NCBI GenBank assembly: GCA_029204225.1
Contig: CM055102.1
Coordinates: 26,888,922-26,952,921, forward strand
Reading direction: 5' to 3'
DNA: 64,000 bases
Origin: Diphasiastrum complanatum
Taxonomy: Eukaryota > Streptophyta > Lycopodiopsida > Lycopodiales > Lycopodiaceae
This document shows, one piece after another, positions 9,537-21,807 of this stretch (positions within the stretch are counted from its first letter, which is position 1; each line of letters begins with the position of its first letter). Both the position numbers and the translations under genes were made by a program. Below the pieces are notes generated by a model. It was given only the letters and a program-made list of their open reading frames with translations. It did no database searches and had not been told where the DNA came from.

Positions 9537-12500
9537 GTGACATTTTCCTCAACATGGCTGTTTCTTAGGTGACATCCTCCTCAACTTGCTAGTGACAATA
9601 AAAGGTGACTTCCATTAAAAGAGCTTTCTTATCATCGTTGAGCTATTTAATCACAAGTTCCATCTGCATATTTTTTACATAGTTGAGACTAAGAATGCTC
9701 TGTGTAAATTCTTGACCACAATTCATTCAAATATTTTTGAGACCTCAACTTTTTACCAAAACATTTTATGTCATGCATTGTTTATCAAAACAAAGTTTTT
9801 CAACACAAATGCCTCAAAAAGTAGAGAGACCTATGTAGTCCATCACTTCTTGACCTTGTGCAAATCATACCATGATCCTCAGCAATTTTCATTTGAAAAA
9901 GAATTTGTTGCACATGCCTCACTCTAAGACTTCACAATCGTGCATATTTTAAAGTTATAGTCTCCTTTTCATGTTGACACTTTTCACTACACTGTCGTGA
10001 CTTGTGGCCATGTCATGAGTATATTAATACCCATTTTGTATCACTAGATTTATTGGCTTGTTAAGAGGACCCTGACTCATAGGATTGAAATTCCATGAAG
10101 GCTAATCCACTACACACTGGCGAATAGTGGTTGCTAATACCTTGCTATAATGCACCAAACTATGTAGTAACCACTTATTTTGATCTTGTATTACATACAT
10201 CACTTATTCTATGAATTATCCCACTGCTATTTTAGTTGTTGACCCTATACAATCAATATTTTTGCAATGTTTGGAACTAACTCAACAAACACTTCATGTA
10301 TGTGTTTAAAATTGTTAGTACTTGCTAAAACCAATACCTTAGTTCTCCAATTCTTCGTTTTGAATTGTTCCATTGAGATTACTATACTGAGTCACTGAGG
10401 ACTTTTTCATGTGTGCCAAGTAATATGTTTTGTTCACACAAGTGTTTGATGATTTTCTTTCATTGATAATGATTGATCAGTCTAGTAGTTTGTTGAAAAA
10501 CCTAGTGACCAAGGAAAACATGTTTTAATCCAAATCAAGACTTGAAAACAAAACAAAAATCACATGGTACATTTGCGGACCCATAACTTGCAAGTTTCAA
10601 AATTAAAATTGAATTGTTATTGGTTTAGGTACACAAACTATTGTGAATACATAATCCGCCCAAAGGTCAACAACTAGATCATATGCTTGTGTCAATGATT
10701 TTATTTTTGTTGGATAATCAAACTCAATGGATGCATTGCCTAAAATAGTAAGTACATACTTGGCGATAATTACACCACCTCTATTTTGATCTTCTTCTTT
10801 TTTGAAGACTTAACGTACTTGGATTAAGAACTTTTGACAAGTAAAGGAAAATAAATTTGAGAAAAAAAAAGTTATCAATCTCGTTAAGTGGAAAAGAAAA
10901 AAATTATTCCTCTTTTCCAATTGTTTATCTCTACATTGAGTACAATCTCAAGTTTGAACAGTACACTAAGTGATAACTTGTGATATTGGATCTGATTCAC
11001 TCCACATCAGTAACATCACCTTCATGTATATTCAATTTACGTGAACTATTGGGTGAATTATCACCTGCTCTGGAAATCATAATAAAAAGGTTAAAGAAAC
11101 AAGCAATTGTAGTCTAAAATTATCCACGACTTCTTGTAGACAATTTGAATGCTTCTTGGTACCAATACTCTTATAATATCCAAAATTCTAAGGCATAACA
11201 GTAGGAGATTCATCAAGATTCGAATGATTTTAACTCAAACATGAGTACCCTAGATACTCTCTTGAGTTAAATGCCTCTATTTCTAGCATCTCATGCAAGA
11301 AAGTAACAAGCATCCAATCTCAATATATTTGTCTATCTCCTTAACAACCAAAGATCGAGGCTAAAAATCGTACACAAGTACTTACAGACTACAATTGGTA
11401 GTAGAGTACTATCCACTGAAGTAAGCAATTCTCCATAAGTAGTATAATTTACGTTATGAAACTGCTTGTGAGACACAAAGTTCTCAATAAAATATGGGAG
11501 GAAAGAGATTTCGAATTTTCAAATTACTGATCTAAATTCCAACCTAAAAGATCGAGAATTACTCATCATATTAAGAATCGACACATTTCTTATAATTTTC
11601 TCATAATAATTAAGTATCTACTTATGATTTATCAACTACAAATTTTTAAAATCTTATGATTCATCAATTACAATTCATTGGATTCCAAAACCATAATCAT
11701 AAAAGGATATTGTAGTGCATATTCAACACAATACTCAAGAAATATAAGAATCATTCTAAAATTTCTTCCTTTAGGAAAAAAGTACTAGATTTTAAGAAAA
11801 TTCTATGAACAAAAATATCAGTTATCCGATCAATTAGGTAATTAAGGACAAAGCATACCAAATTTAAACTGAGAACTATCTTCAACTACAAAACACTTCA
11901 GATTACTATCTAGAAGTAAATCTAGATATTACAAAGTTATGTCGAATTCCAACTGAATTTACTGTTATTCTTGATATTTGTTTAACTCTATCATCCAATA
12001 TGAGCTCACTGGGATATAGTCAATAACTTTGAGTCTATTTTCCAATCGAGAAATACTCTATACGAGGAATTTCCTATATTTGCTCTCGGGCAGAGAGAGA
12101 ATAGACCAAAAGTTTGCAAGACAAAAACTTGATTAACTCTTAAAATCCTTCAAGTACAATGAAAATCCACATCCATATAGTGGTAGCTTGAGCTCCTACT
12201 CCATTTAGCATGTGGTGACCTTTACAAGTGACTGGATCCATGATTTGTACCTCTAAATTTGATTGGGCCTCAAAAGTCGAAGTGATGAGGTTTTTGAACC
12301 TTGGTGCACAACTTGCAATTTTGCACGTTTACACTTTATGACATGTGTCAACACCTCTTAGGACTCAAGATGGATGATATTTGCCTATCCTAAACATGCA
12401 TTTTGATTTGGACAACCTCATGATGACACTTGGCATGCTTCTAAATGACTAGCTTTGTTCTAGTTTCACATTGCTTTGAAAAGCAAGTTGTTCTAAACCA

Positions 12501-13024
12501 TGAATTGGCTAATGCAAATAGGCCTACTTCTCACACATGTGTGATTTACATATGTACATCAAAATGTAAAATGATTACGCTAAATTTTGCATAATTTTCA
12601 CATTGGTTGTTTCCACTTTGTACTACTGATAGGTGTCATGACTATCTCTAGCACATCTTTCTTTTGTCGTATTTGTGTCCACTTTTATTTTTTTTTCTTT
12701 CTTGTCACGTATAAAATTGGCTTTTCAATTTCCAGTACCACAAAAGGCTTGGACGTCGTAGCCTGAGATGTGAATCATTCACAACCATTCAACTTTCTCA
12801 TGTGTAACCAATTATATAGTCTACGTGTAATGCAAGTATCAAATTGTGTAGTTATGTGATCATGAACCATCATTGTCATGAACAATATCCACTTTTAAGG
12901 TATTACATCACATTTTTTTGGATATATTACAAGTTTCATAAGTTGAAAAATTCAACGTATAAAATAAAGGTGTTTTGAGACATTTGAAAACCAAAATTTG
13001 AGAAGAATATTATTTCAGAATTTT
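9537..13024. other. long gene-free AT-rich stretch
   Basis: About 3.5 kb with no Met-initiated frame worth calling. One exception is a stop-free minus-strand run at 10603-10809 (68 codons, no Met start) encoding a protein-like sequence including GGVIIAKYVLTILG and LTQAYDLVVDLWADY; I do not recognise it. The rest looks like unconstrained or decayed repeat sequence. Confidence 0.5.
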
Positions 13025-13400
13025 TGTAGCCTCCAAACATAGCATGCCAACATGCTACTTGAAATAGCTAGAATTTTTTTTTTTGTAGGTTTCAAAGATA
13101 GCACGCCATCATGCTATTAAAAATAGGATTTTTTTTTTTTTGCAGCCTCCAAAGATGGCATGCCAACGTGCACAATGAAACACCTCATAGAAATATTTTT
13201 TTTTTCTTGGCTATTTCACTACGCACGTTGACATACTACCTTTGCAGGCTAAAAAAAAAATTATTTTCAAAATTTTCTTAGTTATAAATTTTTTAACCAT
13301 GTACCAAGTCACAGATTCCTAATAATAAACATTCAAGTAGTGGCATAGAAAAGGTAGCACACCATGTGCTATCTTTTTATTGAATCATATCAAGAAAGAA
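13025..13400. repeat. direct and inverted ~60-bp repeats with palindromic cores
   Basis: Three degenerate direct units begin near 13027, 13086 and 13141. Each reads (G)TAGCCTCCAAA-like, then a self-complementary core such as AGCATGCCAACATGCT, then a T-run of about ten. A fourth unit near 13205-13250 is in inverted orientation (its complement reads TAGCCTGCAAAGGTAGTATG) and ends in an A-run. A further GGTAGCACACCATGTGCTATC palindrome lies near 13353-13373. The block could fold into a large hairpin. The origin is unknown; a foldback or MITE cluster is one reading. Confidence 0.6.
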
Positions 13401-13731
13401 ACTTGCAAAAATTGCAAAAAATTACTCGCAAATGCCAAGGCTGAGACAAACAGTTCAAAGAGGTAAGAATGTTATGGCCATGTCCAATTATTGAGGCCCT
13501 TGAAATAATCCTAGACATGGTATTAGGCCTCGAGTGTTGAGCTGCTTGATTATACCTCGATATCTTAATCAAGTCCAGTTTGGTGATTCATTATTTGTGA
13601 GGGGCCAAGATACTCTAATGGTGACATGTGGAGTAGCACATGGTATATGACAGTTATACGCATGGTGAGTGACTACTAATTGGAACTAGAGTTAAGTCCA
13701 GTTAGTATGGGAGTTGCATGAACACATGCAT
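13401..13731. other. no recognised gene
   Basis: Short spacer between the palindromic repeats and the solo LTR. The 60-codon minus-strand frame at 13390-13572 has no recognisable feature. Confidence 0.5.
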
Positions 13732-14280
13732 TGTTATGTGTTGCATGTAATTAGCCCATGAGCTTAACAACTACAATGCTAAATATGGCAAGGGAGCTAA
13801 TTTGATTAGTATTAGTCAATAGGATAGTTAATAAAGTGGCTAGAACAATCATGCTATATTTGTGAATAGTGGGACTATAATAATGGTGGTAAGGCCTAGT
13901 TTAGTCAAATAAGGCTTTAAACTCATACTAGAGGCACAAAGTACCACTATAAATAGTTGATTTCATGCTAAATTTGGAGGGTCTAATTTGGATCCTATGT
14001 GTTCTTGAAGCTTCTCTTGGAGAGCTTTCTTGAGGTGTTTTGTAGTTCATGTGCCTAAAATCACATAAGAGCTTTGATCATGCTCTAGATTCAGACCCTA
14101 TGTTTTGAATGATCATAAATGATGAACAATGATTTCTTACTTTGTTAATTTGGTGAAGTTCTGCTACATTTATCTAATTTCTTGATTTCTTGACTAGTTT
14201 TCTTGAGTTATTTGTTTTCCATGCTAATTTGATATTCAAGAATGGACTAGATGTTTTAATGCTAAGATTGGCACATGACA
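13732..14280 (+). mobile_element. probable solo LTR
   Basis: The 549-bp segment begins TGTTATG and ends GGCACATGACA, the same terminal words as the LTRs at 25917-28925. It matches the reverse complement of 20099-20654 along its whole length (shared words include TTAGCCCATGAGCTTA, TTAATAAAGTGGCT, ACTATAAATAG, ATGTGTTCTTGAAGCTTCTC and GGCACATGACA). No PBS follows and no purine tract precedes it, so it is not attached to a body. The flanking 5-mers TGCAT and TGTAT could be a mutated target duplication. A Gypsy-like element begins 48 bp downstream. Confidence 0.65.
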
Positions 14281-14599
14281 TGTATAAGCTTCTGGGACTC
14301 TATATCTTGGGAGAAAGTCATTGTCTGTTGTGAGAAATTTCACTAGTTTAGTCTATTTTGGCCATATTTGTATATTTGGCAATTGAGGCCAATTTTCATA
14401 TTAAACTTAGAGTTTGACTTTTCAAAGCTATATTAGTCTAAAAGCATTTGAATAACCACTTTTGGAAAGTGTGGGAAATGTAGAAGTTGAGTTTTAGTAG
14501 ATTCAAATTTGAATGTTGGGTACATTGAATCTAGTCCCAAAAATAGTAGGGTTTTCATTATGGAGGGAAACCAAGTGGCAATTTAGGTTTTGGACCTGC

Positions 14600-14607
14600 T
14601 ATAAAAG
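14600..14607 (+). promoter_or_regulatory. LTR TATA box
   Basis: TATAAAAG lies within the 5' LTR, 28 bp upstream of the (TC)n tract, at a plausible distance for Pol II initiation at or in that tract. Confidence 0.6.
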
Positions 14608-14631
14608 GATGTAACTCGTGGGAAGAGAAGA

Positions 14632-14742
<111 letters not shown>

Positions 14743-15233
14743 CTCACTCATGCTTATACATGGTTCTCTTGGGTTCTACTATCCATTGGTGCACTATACT
14801 TGTGACATCGTTGAGTTTGATGAAGATGCTTGTAAGATCAAAAGGAAGGATATTTTGATTGCAAAAGGTAAAAGGCAAGGGAAATGGTTCAAACTAGATG
14901 CTTGTGTTATTGTGGCATGCTTTAATTGTTATTTATTAGTTAGCCGCAATTTATCTTTCAAAGTCACTGGGAGTTAATTTAGGTCTTAGTTTAGCAACCT
15001 TGCTAGTTGGGCTTGCCTTAGCAAGGATTTTTATTGTTGTTTCTAATTAGCTTTATTTCTGTTTCGGGCACTAGTTGGATAAGCCTTAGTAGTGCTCTCA
15101 TCTTTGTTGATTATTTCCGTATTTCCGTTGAAGCTTGTTGTAGAAACTTAGGAAGTGGACGATTTTCTCTATACTACACTACATCGTGAGTAGATCCAGC
15201 CAAACATTGACAAATAAGATCTACTTCCAACAT

Positions 15234-15247
15234 TGGCGCCGTTGCCG
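15234..15247 (+). other. primer-binding site (tRNA-Asp type)
   Basis: TGGCGCCGTTGCCG, one base after the LTR, is the complement of the 3' end of plant tRNA-Asp, the primer used by many Athila/Tat-like Gypsy elements. This polarity fixes the element on the plus strand. Confidence 0.85.
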
Positions 15248-16102
15248 CTTTTTAAGTATTTTTTTACCTAGCTTCTTTTCCTTCTGTTTTCTCACTTCCG
15301 TGTTGTGTGTTTGCTTGTTTGTCTGTCTTCTATCTTCCAACAATAGCACGAGCCTTCTCTCCAGGTCCTACACGAGCTGCGAAGCAACTTATCAAGCCGA
15401 GGGGAAGCAACAAAAGAGTCAACTTGGGCATTTTCTTTGAAAAGAAGTGACCCAAGGGACCTTTTTTCAAACCAACCAAGTATCTAAGAATTCGCCAGTC
15501 TATCTGCAACCCTAACAGACCTTGATCTTTCATTTTATCACCTCCACAAATTTTGACCATGGTCAGATTCTGAGAAAACAGCTTGATATACTATCAAAAT
15601 CCCTTATTTCTCACCCAAATCTTTGTCCTAGAATTCGTCGGCTTCACTGAGGCTAGATCTCATCAAGATCAGTCCTCCAACAGCTTCGCGAATTCTATCT
15701 TGGAGATTTTGATTGTTTTCTGTCAGAAAGTCACATTTCTTCCCATATTCCCTATCTGCCAGTAAAACCTCTCATTTAGAATTTGCCATCTAGCCTAAGA
15801 AATCATTCTCAGTGAGTACGAATTTCCTATCCTACCCGCGAATTCTGACAGTACAATTTTTTTCAAAAAAATCTAAAAAAATCAATATTCTGACATTCAA
15901 AACTCTTTGTCAGAATTCACAAGTGTTACAGTTTGATTAATCTACCTCTCCATGATTTCTCAGCCTGTCCGCAAATTCTATCACGGCCAAAAAGACCAAT
16001 TTTTTTGTCCTACACTATCCATTCTGCAAGCAAACTGTCTTTTTGTCAAATACAGTACTTACCTGATCATCTATATTGTTACTATCTTCCACACTCTGCA
16101 TC
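15248..16102 (+). other. untranslated leader of the gag-protease element
   Basis: The stretch between primer site and gag has several stops in each frame and recurring TCTGACAG/TCTGTCAG-like words (for example TTCTGACAG and TCTGTCAGAAAG). I see no coding signal; it would carry the packaging region in an active element. Confidence 0.5.
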
Positions 16103-17288
16103 ATGTCTTGTGACTGTGCTGAATCTTCTAATCTAGCTCCTCCACAACTAGAACGACGAATTCCACGTATCAATGCACCAAAGTACGCTGGAGAATCTGA
16201 CCCAGTGCAATTTCTCCAAGACTTTGATAATGCATGCCGTTTTTATGGAGATACCTCTAAAACTAAAAAGCTTCGCCTATTTCCCATGGTACTCTATGGA
16301 ACCGCCAAGGAGTGGTATTTGAATCTCGAAGCTCCTGATCTTGCTTCTTGGACCACCCTCAAGGACGCTCTCATCAATCTAAACTGACTCAGAGCCCATT
16401 CATTCAAATTACCCACATCAAGATGCGTCGTGAAGCGTCTGTTCGAAACTACATTGAGCGTTTTAAACGTCTCAAAGTAGAATGTGTTGATGAAAATATC
16501 ACCGATCGTATGGCCATAAAATTGTTCTTAGTTGGATTGCCTAAAAACATCCACCATGAACTCAAACCAGTTGACCTTTATGATCAAATTAAAGATGTAA
16601 TGACCGATGCTATCCATGAGGAAGACGAAGGTTCCGACGATGACTTTGACCATCATGAAAAGAAATCTAAGAATCTGGACCGTCTGAATCACCCGAAGTC
16701 TGACAATATTGCCCAATCTTTTAAACTTTTACATCAGATGGAAACCTAGCAAAAAGCTCAACAATCTCATATGGATAAACTCATTATCAATTTCCAAACC
16801 GCCATGAAACACATTGTTGAAAAATCCTTTTCAGCAAGAGAAAATGTCTGGTGTCCAATCTGCTCACAGTAGCACATTGCTAATAAATGTCCTCAACTGC
16901 AAAACCATTTTCCAGCAGCCACTAGACCCACCATCTATCGAGCATACCGCCCTTACCCTCCAAACAGCCTGTGCCACAACCAGGGGTCTACCAACCACGA
17001 CCAACTGCACCAAATCAATACCCATCACCATGTCAACAGTTTGTCGTTAACCAACCTGCCCCACAAAATGTTGTCCATTATCTTTATCCGAATACCATCG
17101 ATCCGGCAACCTACTATGTGGAAGACAGTACTCAATCGCAATACTCTATTGAAATGGTTGTTTATTATACCTATGATTCTAATGCTCAAACAGTGGATCC
17201 CAATGCCCAAGCTTACAATCCAAACCAAGATGTCTTTGTCGCACATCAACTACTCGCAATACGAGAATGTTTTATTTGTGCAGGTTAA
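16103..17288 (+). pseudogene. gag with zinc knuckles, frameshifted
   Basis: From ATG at 16103 the first frame encodes the retrotransposon gag core (RINAPKYAG, then FYGDTSKTKKLRLFPMVL and AKEWYLNL). Near 16385 the frame shifts and continues (IKMRREASVRNYIERFKRL, KLFLVGLP, AIHEEDEGSDDD) to a stop at 16747. Two cysteine clusters follow in other frames: CPICSQ-stop-HIANKC near 16857 and CFICAG near 17266. A third, CENCGIEHHVKDC, lies near 17336. Gag forms the particle and its knuckles bind RNA. At least two frameshifts and several stops disable it. The order of knuckles matches the gag at 53.5-54.8 kb. Confidence 0.8.
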
Positions 17289-17408
17289 ACATCCTAGTAT
17301 TCGCTATCTAGATAAACTCCGTTTTTCTCCAGCTTGTGAAAACTGTGGTATTGAACATCACGTGAAAGACTGCCCATCCAATCTAAGCCTGCTACTCATG
17401 TCTATTCA

Positions 17409-18350
17409 GTGCAAGTAGAAACTTTACCCATTGAAACCCATCCTACTTGGGTCTTGACTCGGGCACAAAACCAACGCCAAGCCCCAACACTTGCACCCAG
17501 CAAAACTCAGCCGCAGGCTGTTCCTCCAAGTGAAGATTCAACCCCGATAGTTTACCCTCACCCATCTGAAGAAATTCGGCTGCATCATCAGTATTGCCAG
17601 CAAATCTGCAATGCCAACCAACAATCTTCCACTTCCCATAAACCTGACAAGCCCGTTGAAAGCAAAACCCTTGAAGGTACCAAAGTTTGGAGAGATTTAC
17701 TACAAGCTAATGTCACTCTTCCTTTCCATGTACTCTGGAAGCATGTTGGCCAGTGGAAACAACAGATCCAATTCAATAACACCACCGCTACTGATGAGTT
17801 GTCTGAAATGCCCTTACATCTAACCAATCCACTCAGCGAACAAGGCAACATCAAAATCCCAGCTACCCATCACCAATCTCGTGAAGTTTTAGCAATACTC
17901 CATGGTGGCTCCGGTGTCAATATCATTTCCACATCCCTCATGATAGAATGGACTTTGAGAGACAAGCTAGCCAAACCCACTTGTCAGCTTCAGATGGTTG
18001 ATCAAAGTGTGGTCCGACCTACCGGTTTCCTTCCACATGTGCTGATCAAACTAGGAGGTCTCAAGTTTTTTGTCGATCTCGTAGTACTTGATATTCCCAA
18101 TAATGCTTATTCTTATGAATTACTACTTGGTCGTCCATGGCTCACCAATGCACGAGTCGTTCATGACTGGAGCAAAGGCCGAGTCACTTTTGGAAATCGT
18201 GATAGTTCTATCACCATTGATTCAACGGGTAAACTCAAACATGCACGCATCCATGACGAAGGGTCCTCGACCACCAACTCAATATTTGAACCATACCAGT
18301 CCAGCCATGAAAAAGGTCATTATGTTAAATCTACTGATATCATAAACTAG
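17409..18350 (+). pseudogene. retropepsin-like protease domain, Asp lost
   Basis: An open frame of 313 codons starts inside the gag tail. Residues 1-150 are a Pro/Gln-rich linker. Residues about 160-265 are a retroviral-type aspartic protease: AILHGGSGVNIIS where the active site should be D-G/S-G, the flap region, and LLGRPWL (residues 238-244), typical of Gypsy proteases. The catalytic Asp is His at residue 165, so it cannot be active. In family members this enzyme processes gag. The frame has no fused RT. The start Met is arbitrary, as the domain is expected to be read from gag. Confidence 0.8.
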
Positions 18351-19232
18351 AGTCACAGTCTAGCTACCATTGATTGTGTGAATGCCGATTATTGTGCTCA
18401 GCATCAGGATAACCGTACCTCTCCACTCTCGATCGATCACAACCAATTACCTGATCTAGATACACCTATCATCAATATCAATTTTATTGATATCCTTCCA
18501 TACAATGATGAGTTACTAGATGTTGCATGGCTACCTACTAATGAATCAGATGATTTATTCATCGATGATGAGAATGTCTTACGAATTTAGAATTGCCCAG
18601 AAGATTTAAACATTTCTGATATTCAGATCCTCAATTACGTGGAGGCACTTCCATTTAGGGCCTATCCGCAACATGCTTCCAAGGTGGAACCAGTTGCCAA
18701 GGTTGCAATTGGCAAGAGGTGACCTCATAATCCCAACTCCCTCACTTGCTCTCACACTCCCACCACCACCTCCACCATTTACTACCACCTCCACACCATC
18801 ACTAACTCTCAACACGGGCTTCGCTTCCACAATTCCACAAAAGCCCTCACCTGTACAAATCTCCACCCTACTTGACTCTATAGTCAACGTAGATGATTTT
18901 GCATTACAACCAATCGCCCTTGATATCAATAAACCACCTGCGAATGCAAGAAGACCATATCATCGTAGCAAGGCTCTATTATCGCGCTGCAGTAACGTCC
19001 GTCCTGCACGTTGATATGGTGGAGCTATGGAAAACCCATAACTTTTTACAGGGTATGCTCCATTATTACAAACCCATGTCCTTCTTGAACAAACTACGGT
19101 GGCAAACGATGGAGGGCATCGACACTACAATCTACCACTCCCGACAGCAACAGTCTCGCCTCCATGAAGCACAGAAGATCCAGGAAGAAAAGGCTTCGAT
19201 TGGTGTGGGACCACCAAAGTCTATGCTAAAAC
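18351..19232 (+). other. unclassified 3' part of the element
   Basis: Open stretches at 18378-18590 (acidic, 70 codons), 18673-19014 (Pro/Thr-rich, with a run of prolines) and 18893-19252 continue after the protease. I see no RT, RNase H or integrase motif in any frame. They may be remnants of a 3' accessory region. Confidence 0.45.
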
Positions 19233-19477
19233 TAGTTGAAGAGGGAGTGTGAGAAATTCAACTAGTTTAGTCGATTTTGGTCATATTTGTATATTTGGCA
19301 ATTGAGACCAATTTCCATATTAGACATAGAGTTTGACTTTTCAAAGTTATATTAGTCTTAAAGAATTTTAATAAACACTTTTGGAAAGTGTGGGAAATGT
19401 AGAAGTTGAGTTTTAGTAGATTCAAATTTGAATGTTGGGTACATTGAATCTAGTCCCAAAAATAGTAGGGTTTTCAT
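19233..19477 (+). repeat. polypurine tract and truncated 3' LTR
   Basis: A purine-rich TTGAAGAGGGAG tract abuts TGTGAGAAATT at 19248, the LTR start. Similarity to the 5' LTR stops abruptly at GGGTTTTCATTA (19477), so about 670 bp of the 3' LTR, with its TATA and (TC)n, are missing. Confidence 0.85.
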
Positions 19478-20098
19478 TAGTAGGGTTTTCTTAGAGTAGA
19501 TGCTGATTTTTCTACATTGGCAAGATTGGTGAATTGCTTGTTTTTCTAACCCAAGATCATTCTATGAATTTAGATGATCTGAAATTCTTCACATCTGTCA
19601 CATATTGGCTTTTAGGTTTTTGTTATTTGTCTCATTTCTTTCATCAGCATTCACATAATGGCCCCGGGTTGGACCTCAACTGATCTTTAGCTTCTTGTTG
19701 GTTGGGTGGCTTGGCTCCATGGTGTCCTTGTAAGTAGATTCCTTGGGTGGTCCTCACACTAACGCTACCCCTGAGCTTAAAAAAAGAAAACGTTGTGTTC
19801 AACAACATGCCAATCTTTCCCAAATTCCCATAGAAATACCTTAGAAACAATCTAAGTATCGTAACTGTCAATAAAAGAATGCTCATCATTTTTTCAATAT
19901 TGACTTGAGCTAACTATTCATTAAATCACCTAGTAACAAACAACAAATCTCAAAAATCAATTCAATTCTACTTACAACCATTACTTAGAAAGAAAATTTC
20001 ATGAAATTGACTAAAGAGTTAAAACAAAAGTTACGAAATGACTAGACTTAACAAAAGTTACTAAATGACTAGACTTAACATACTGGTCAACCAATCCT
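19478..20098. other. no recognised gene; 27-bp tandem duplication
   Basis: AT-rich spacer. At 20026-20079 a 27-bp unit (AAAAGTTAC, AAATGACTAGACTTAAC) is present twice with one difference. The 81-codon minus-strand frame at 19644-19889 has no recognisable domain. Confidence 0.6.
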
Positions 20099-20654
20099 GT
20101 CATGTGCCAACCTTAGCATTACAACATCTAATCCATTCAAGATCATCAAATTACAATGAAAATGCAAGAAACCGTGAAAACAAGGCAAAAATCAAGAAAG
20201 TAAATAAAAGTCAAAAAACTTCACCAAAATAGGCGAAGTAAGCATTCACTATTAATGAATTGAGATCTTTTAAAGGATAGGGCCTATAGCTAGAACATGA
20301 TCATAGCTCTCGTGTGATTGTAGGCACATAAACCACCATTCCAATCAAGAAAGCTCTCAAAGAGAAGCTTCAAGAACACATAGAGTTCAAAATTAGACAA
20401 ATGAATAATAGCCTCCAAATTTAGCATGATCTCAGCTATTTATAGTGGTCATTTAGGCCTCTACTATAAGTTTGGGACTTTATTTAGCTAAACTGGGCCT
20501 TACAACCATTATTACAGTTCCGCTATTCACAATTATAGCAAGGTTGTTTGAGCCACTTTATTAACTGTCCTATTGACTACATCTAGTCTAATTTAGCTCC
20601 GTGGCTATATTTACCATAGTATTTAGTAAGCTCATGGGCTAACTACATGCATCA
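20099..20654 (-). repeat. LTR of the TGTCATG family, minus orientation
   Basis: This 556-bp segment begins TGTCATGTGCC and ends CATCACA, and is the inverted homologue of the solo LTR at 13732-14280. It is followed at 20655 by CTCCCCCTACTTAAGC and then ACTAAAAAATGAAGAC; the same sequence with two or three changes follows the left LTR at 25917-26453. That tract is the polypurine tract read from the other strand, so this is the 3' LTR of a minus-strand element whose body extends rightwards. Confidence 0.75.
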
Positions 20655-21140
20655 CACTCCCCCTACTTAAGCATTTTTTTCACTAAAAAATGAAGACCAT
20701 GTAGTCCTTTATCGAATGTCATGCTTCATCAATCCTTTGGCAGAAGTTGAAAATCTTTGGCCACCTAATAGTAGGAATGACCTTTTGTGTGACGTGCTTG
20801 TCGGTAACCCTTCTCTATTAGTCAAATATTGTCACCTCAGAATCTACTACTAGCTCATTATTGTAGAATAAGGCTGCAACAAATCTTCTGGAGAAAAACA
20901 TTTGATCTACAAATTTTTCCTATAAATTCTATAAGATCACTGAATAAGAGGTTGATGAAACACATGATTGCCTTAAGTAGCATTAATTCTGCATGGGTTG
21001 ACAGAATACATGCAACGAAACATTTGTTACTCTTCTTCTTCAACATCTTTCTTGATTGGAAAGAGTACCTTATTCCAGACACATCTTTATTTTTCCCTGC
21101 ATCTAGTGTTGTTGCCTTAATTTCAAAAAACTAAGAAGAT
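20655..21140 (-). pseudogene. body end of a TGTCATG-family LTR element
   Basis: It starts with the polypurine tract and resembles the equivalent part of the 26.4-kb element for at least 40 bp, then weakly. A 74-codon minus-strand frame (20858-21082) has no recognised domain. No second LTR is seen to the right, so the element is truncated. Confidence 0.45.
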
Positions 21141-21807
21141 CTATATTGCATTTCTTGAGAATGGCTCATAAAAGGCTACCTGAGCACTCGTTTGTCCCTT
21201 ATGCCATAGAAAAGCCCAACGCACAGACCATTGATGACCCCATTTGAATCTTGAACAAAGTAAACTCTAACTGCAAACGTTGGACTGCAGATACATGCTT
21301 GGAATCTAAGGTGCACCTTTACCTTTCAACCTGATCGGCTTTTTTTTTCTTACCTTTCGCATGACATGTATAATGCAAGGGTACCCTTCAAATAAAAAAA
21401 CTGTGAACCTTTTAACCAACTATACACATATAAAAACAAAAATTTCAAACTATCACGACATTTTAAATGGAAGGACAATTTATGTTTGCCATTCAAACTA
21501 TGCGAAAGGCAAACTATGTTGCAAAGTACAAAATTTTAAATAACGGACTCATTGTGATTAGGGTTTTAGATTTTAGGGTTTGAGCTTTATGTTCTTCTTG
21601 ATGAAAGCACTTTGTGTTCCATTTGTTCCTGGTGAAAGCAAAGGCACATTTCAAGAGCGATGAAGGAGGAGCTTCTGTACGGAGGAGGAGCGATAGAGGA
21701 TTAGCTTCAATAAAGAGGAGAGTTTGCAAACATGTTAGATATTCCATTGTGCCATCTCTTTTTTTCTGTAAGTTCATTTCACTACTCGTTTGCAGACAAC
21801 ATTCAGC
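21141..21807. other. no recognised gene
   Basis: Mixed sequence with unremarkable short frames. Near 21557-21583 are two telomere-like TTTAGGGTTT words; two words alone do not make an interstitial telomeric array. Confidence 0.5.

Noticed and set aside
21557-21583. Interstitial telomeric repeat
   Set aside because: Only two TTTAGGG-like words, no array.
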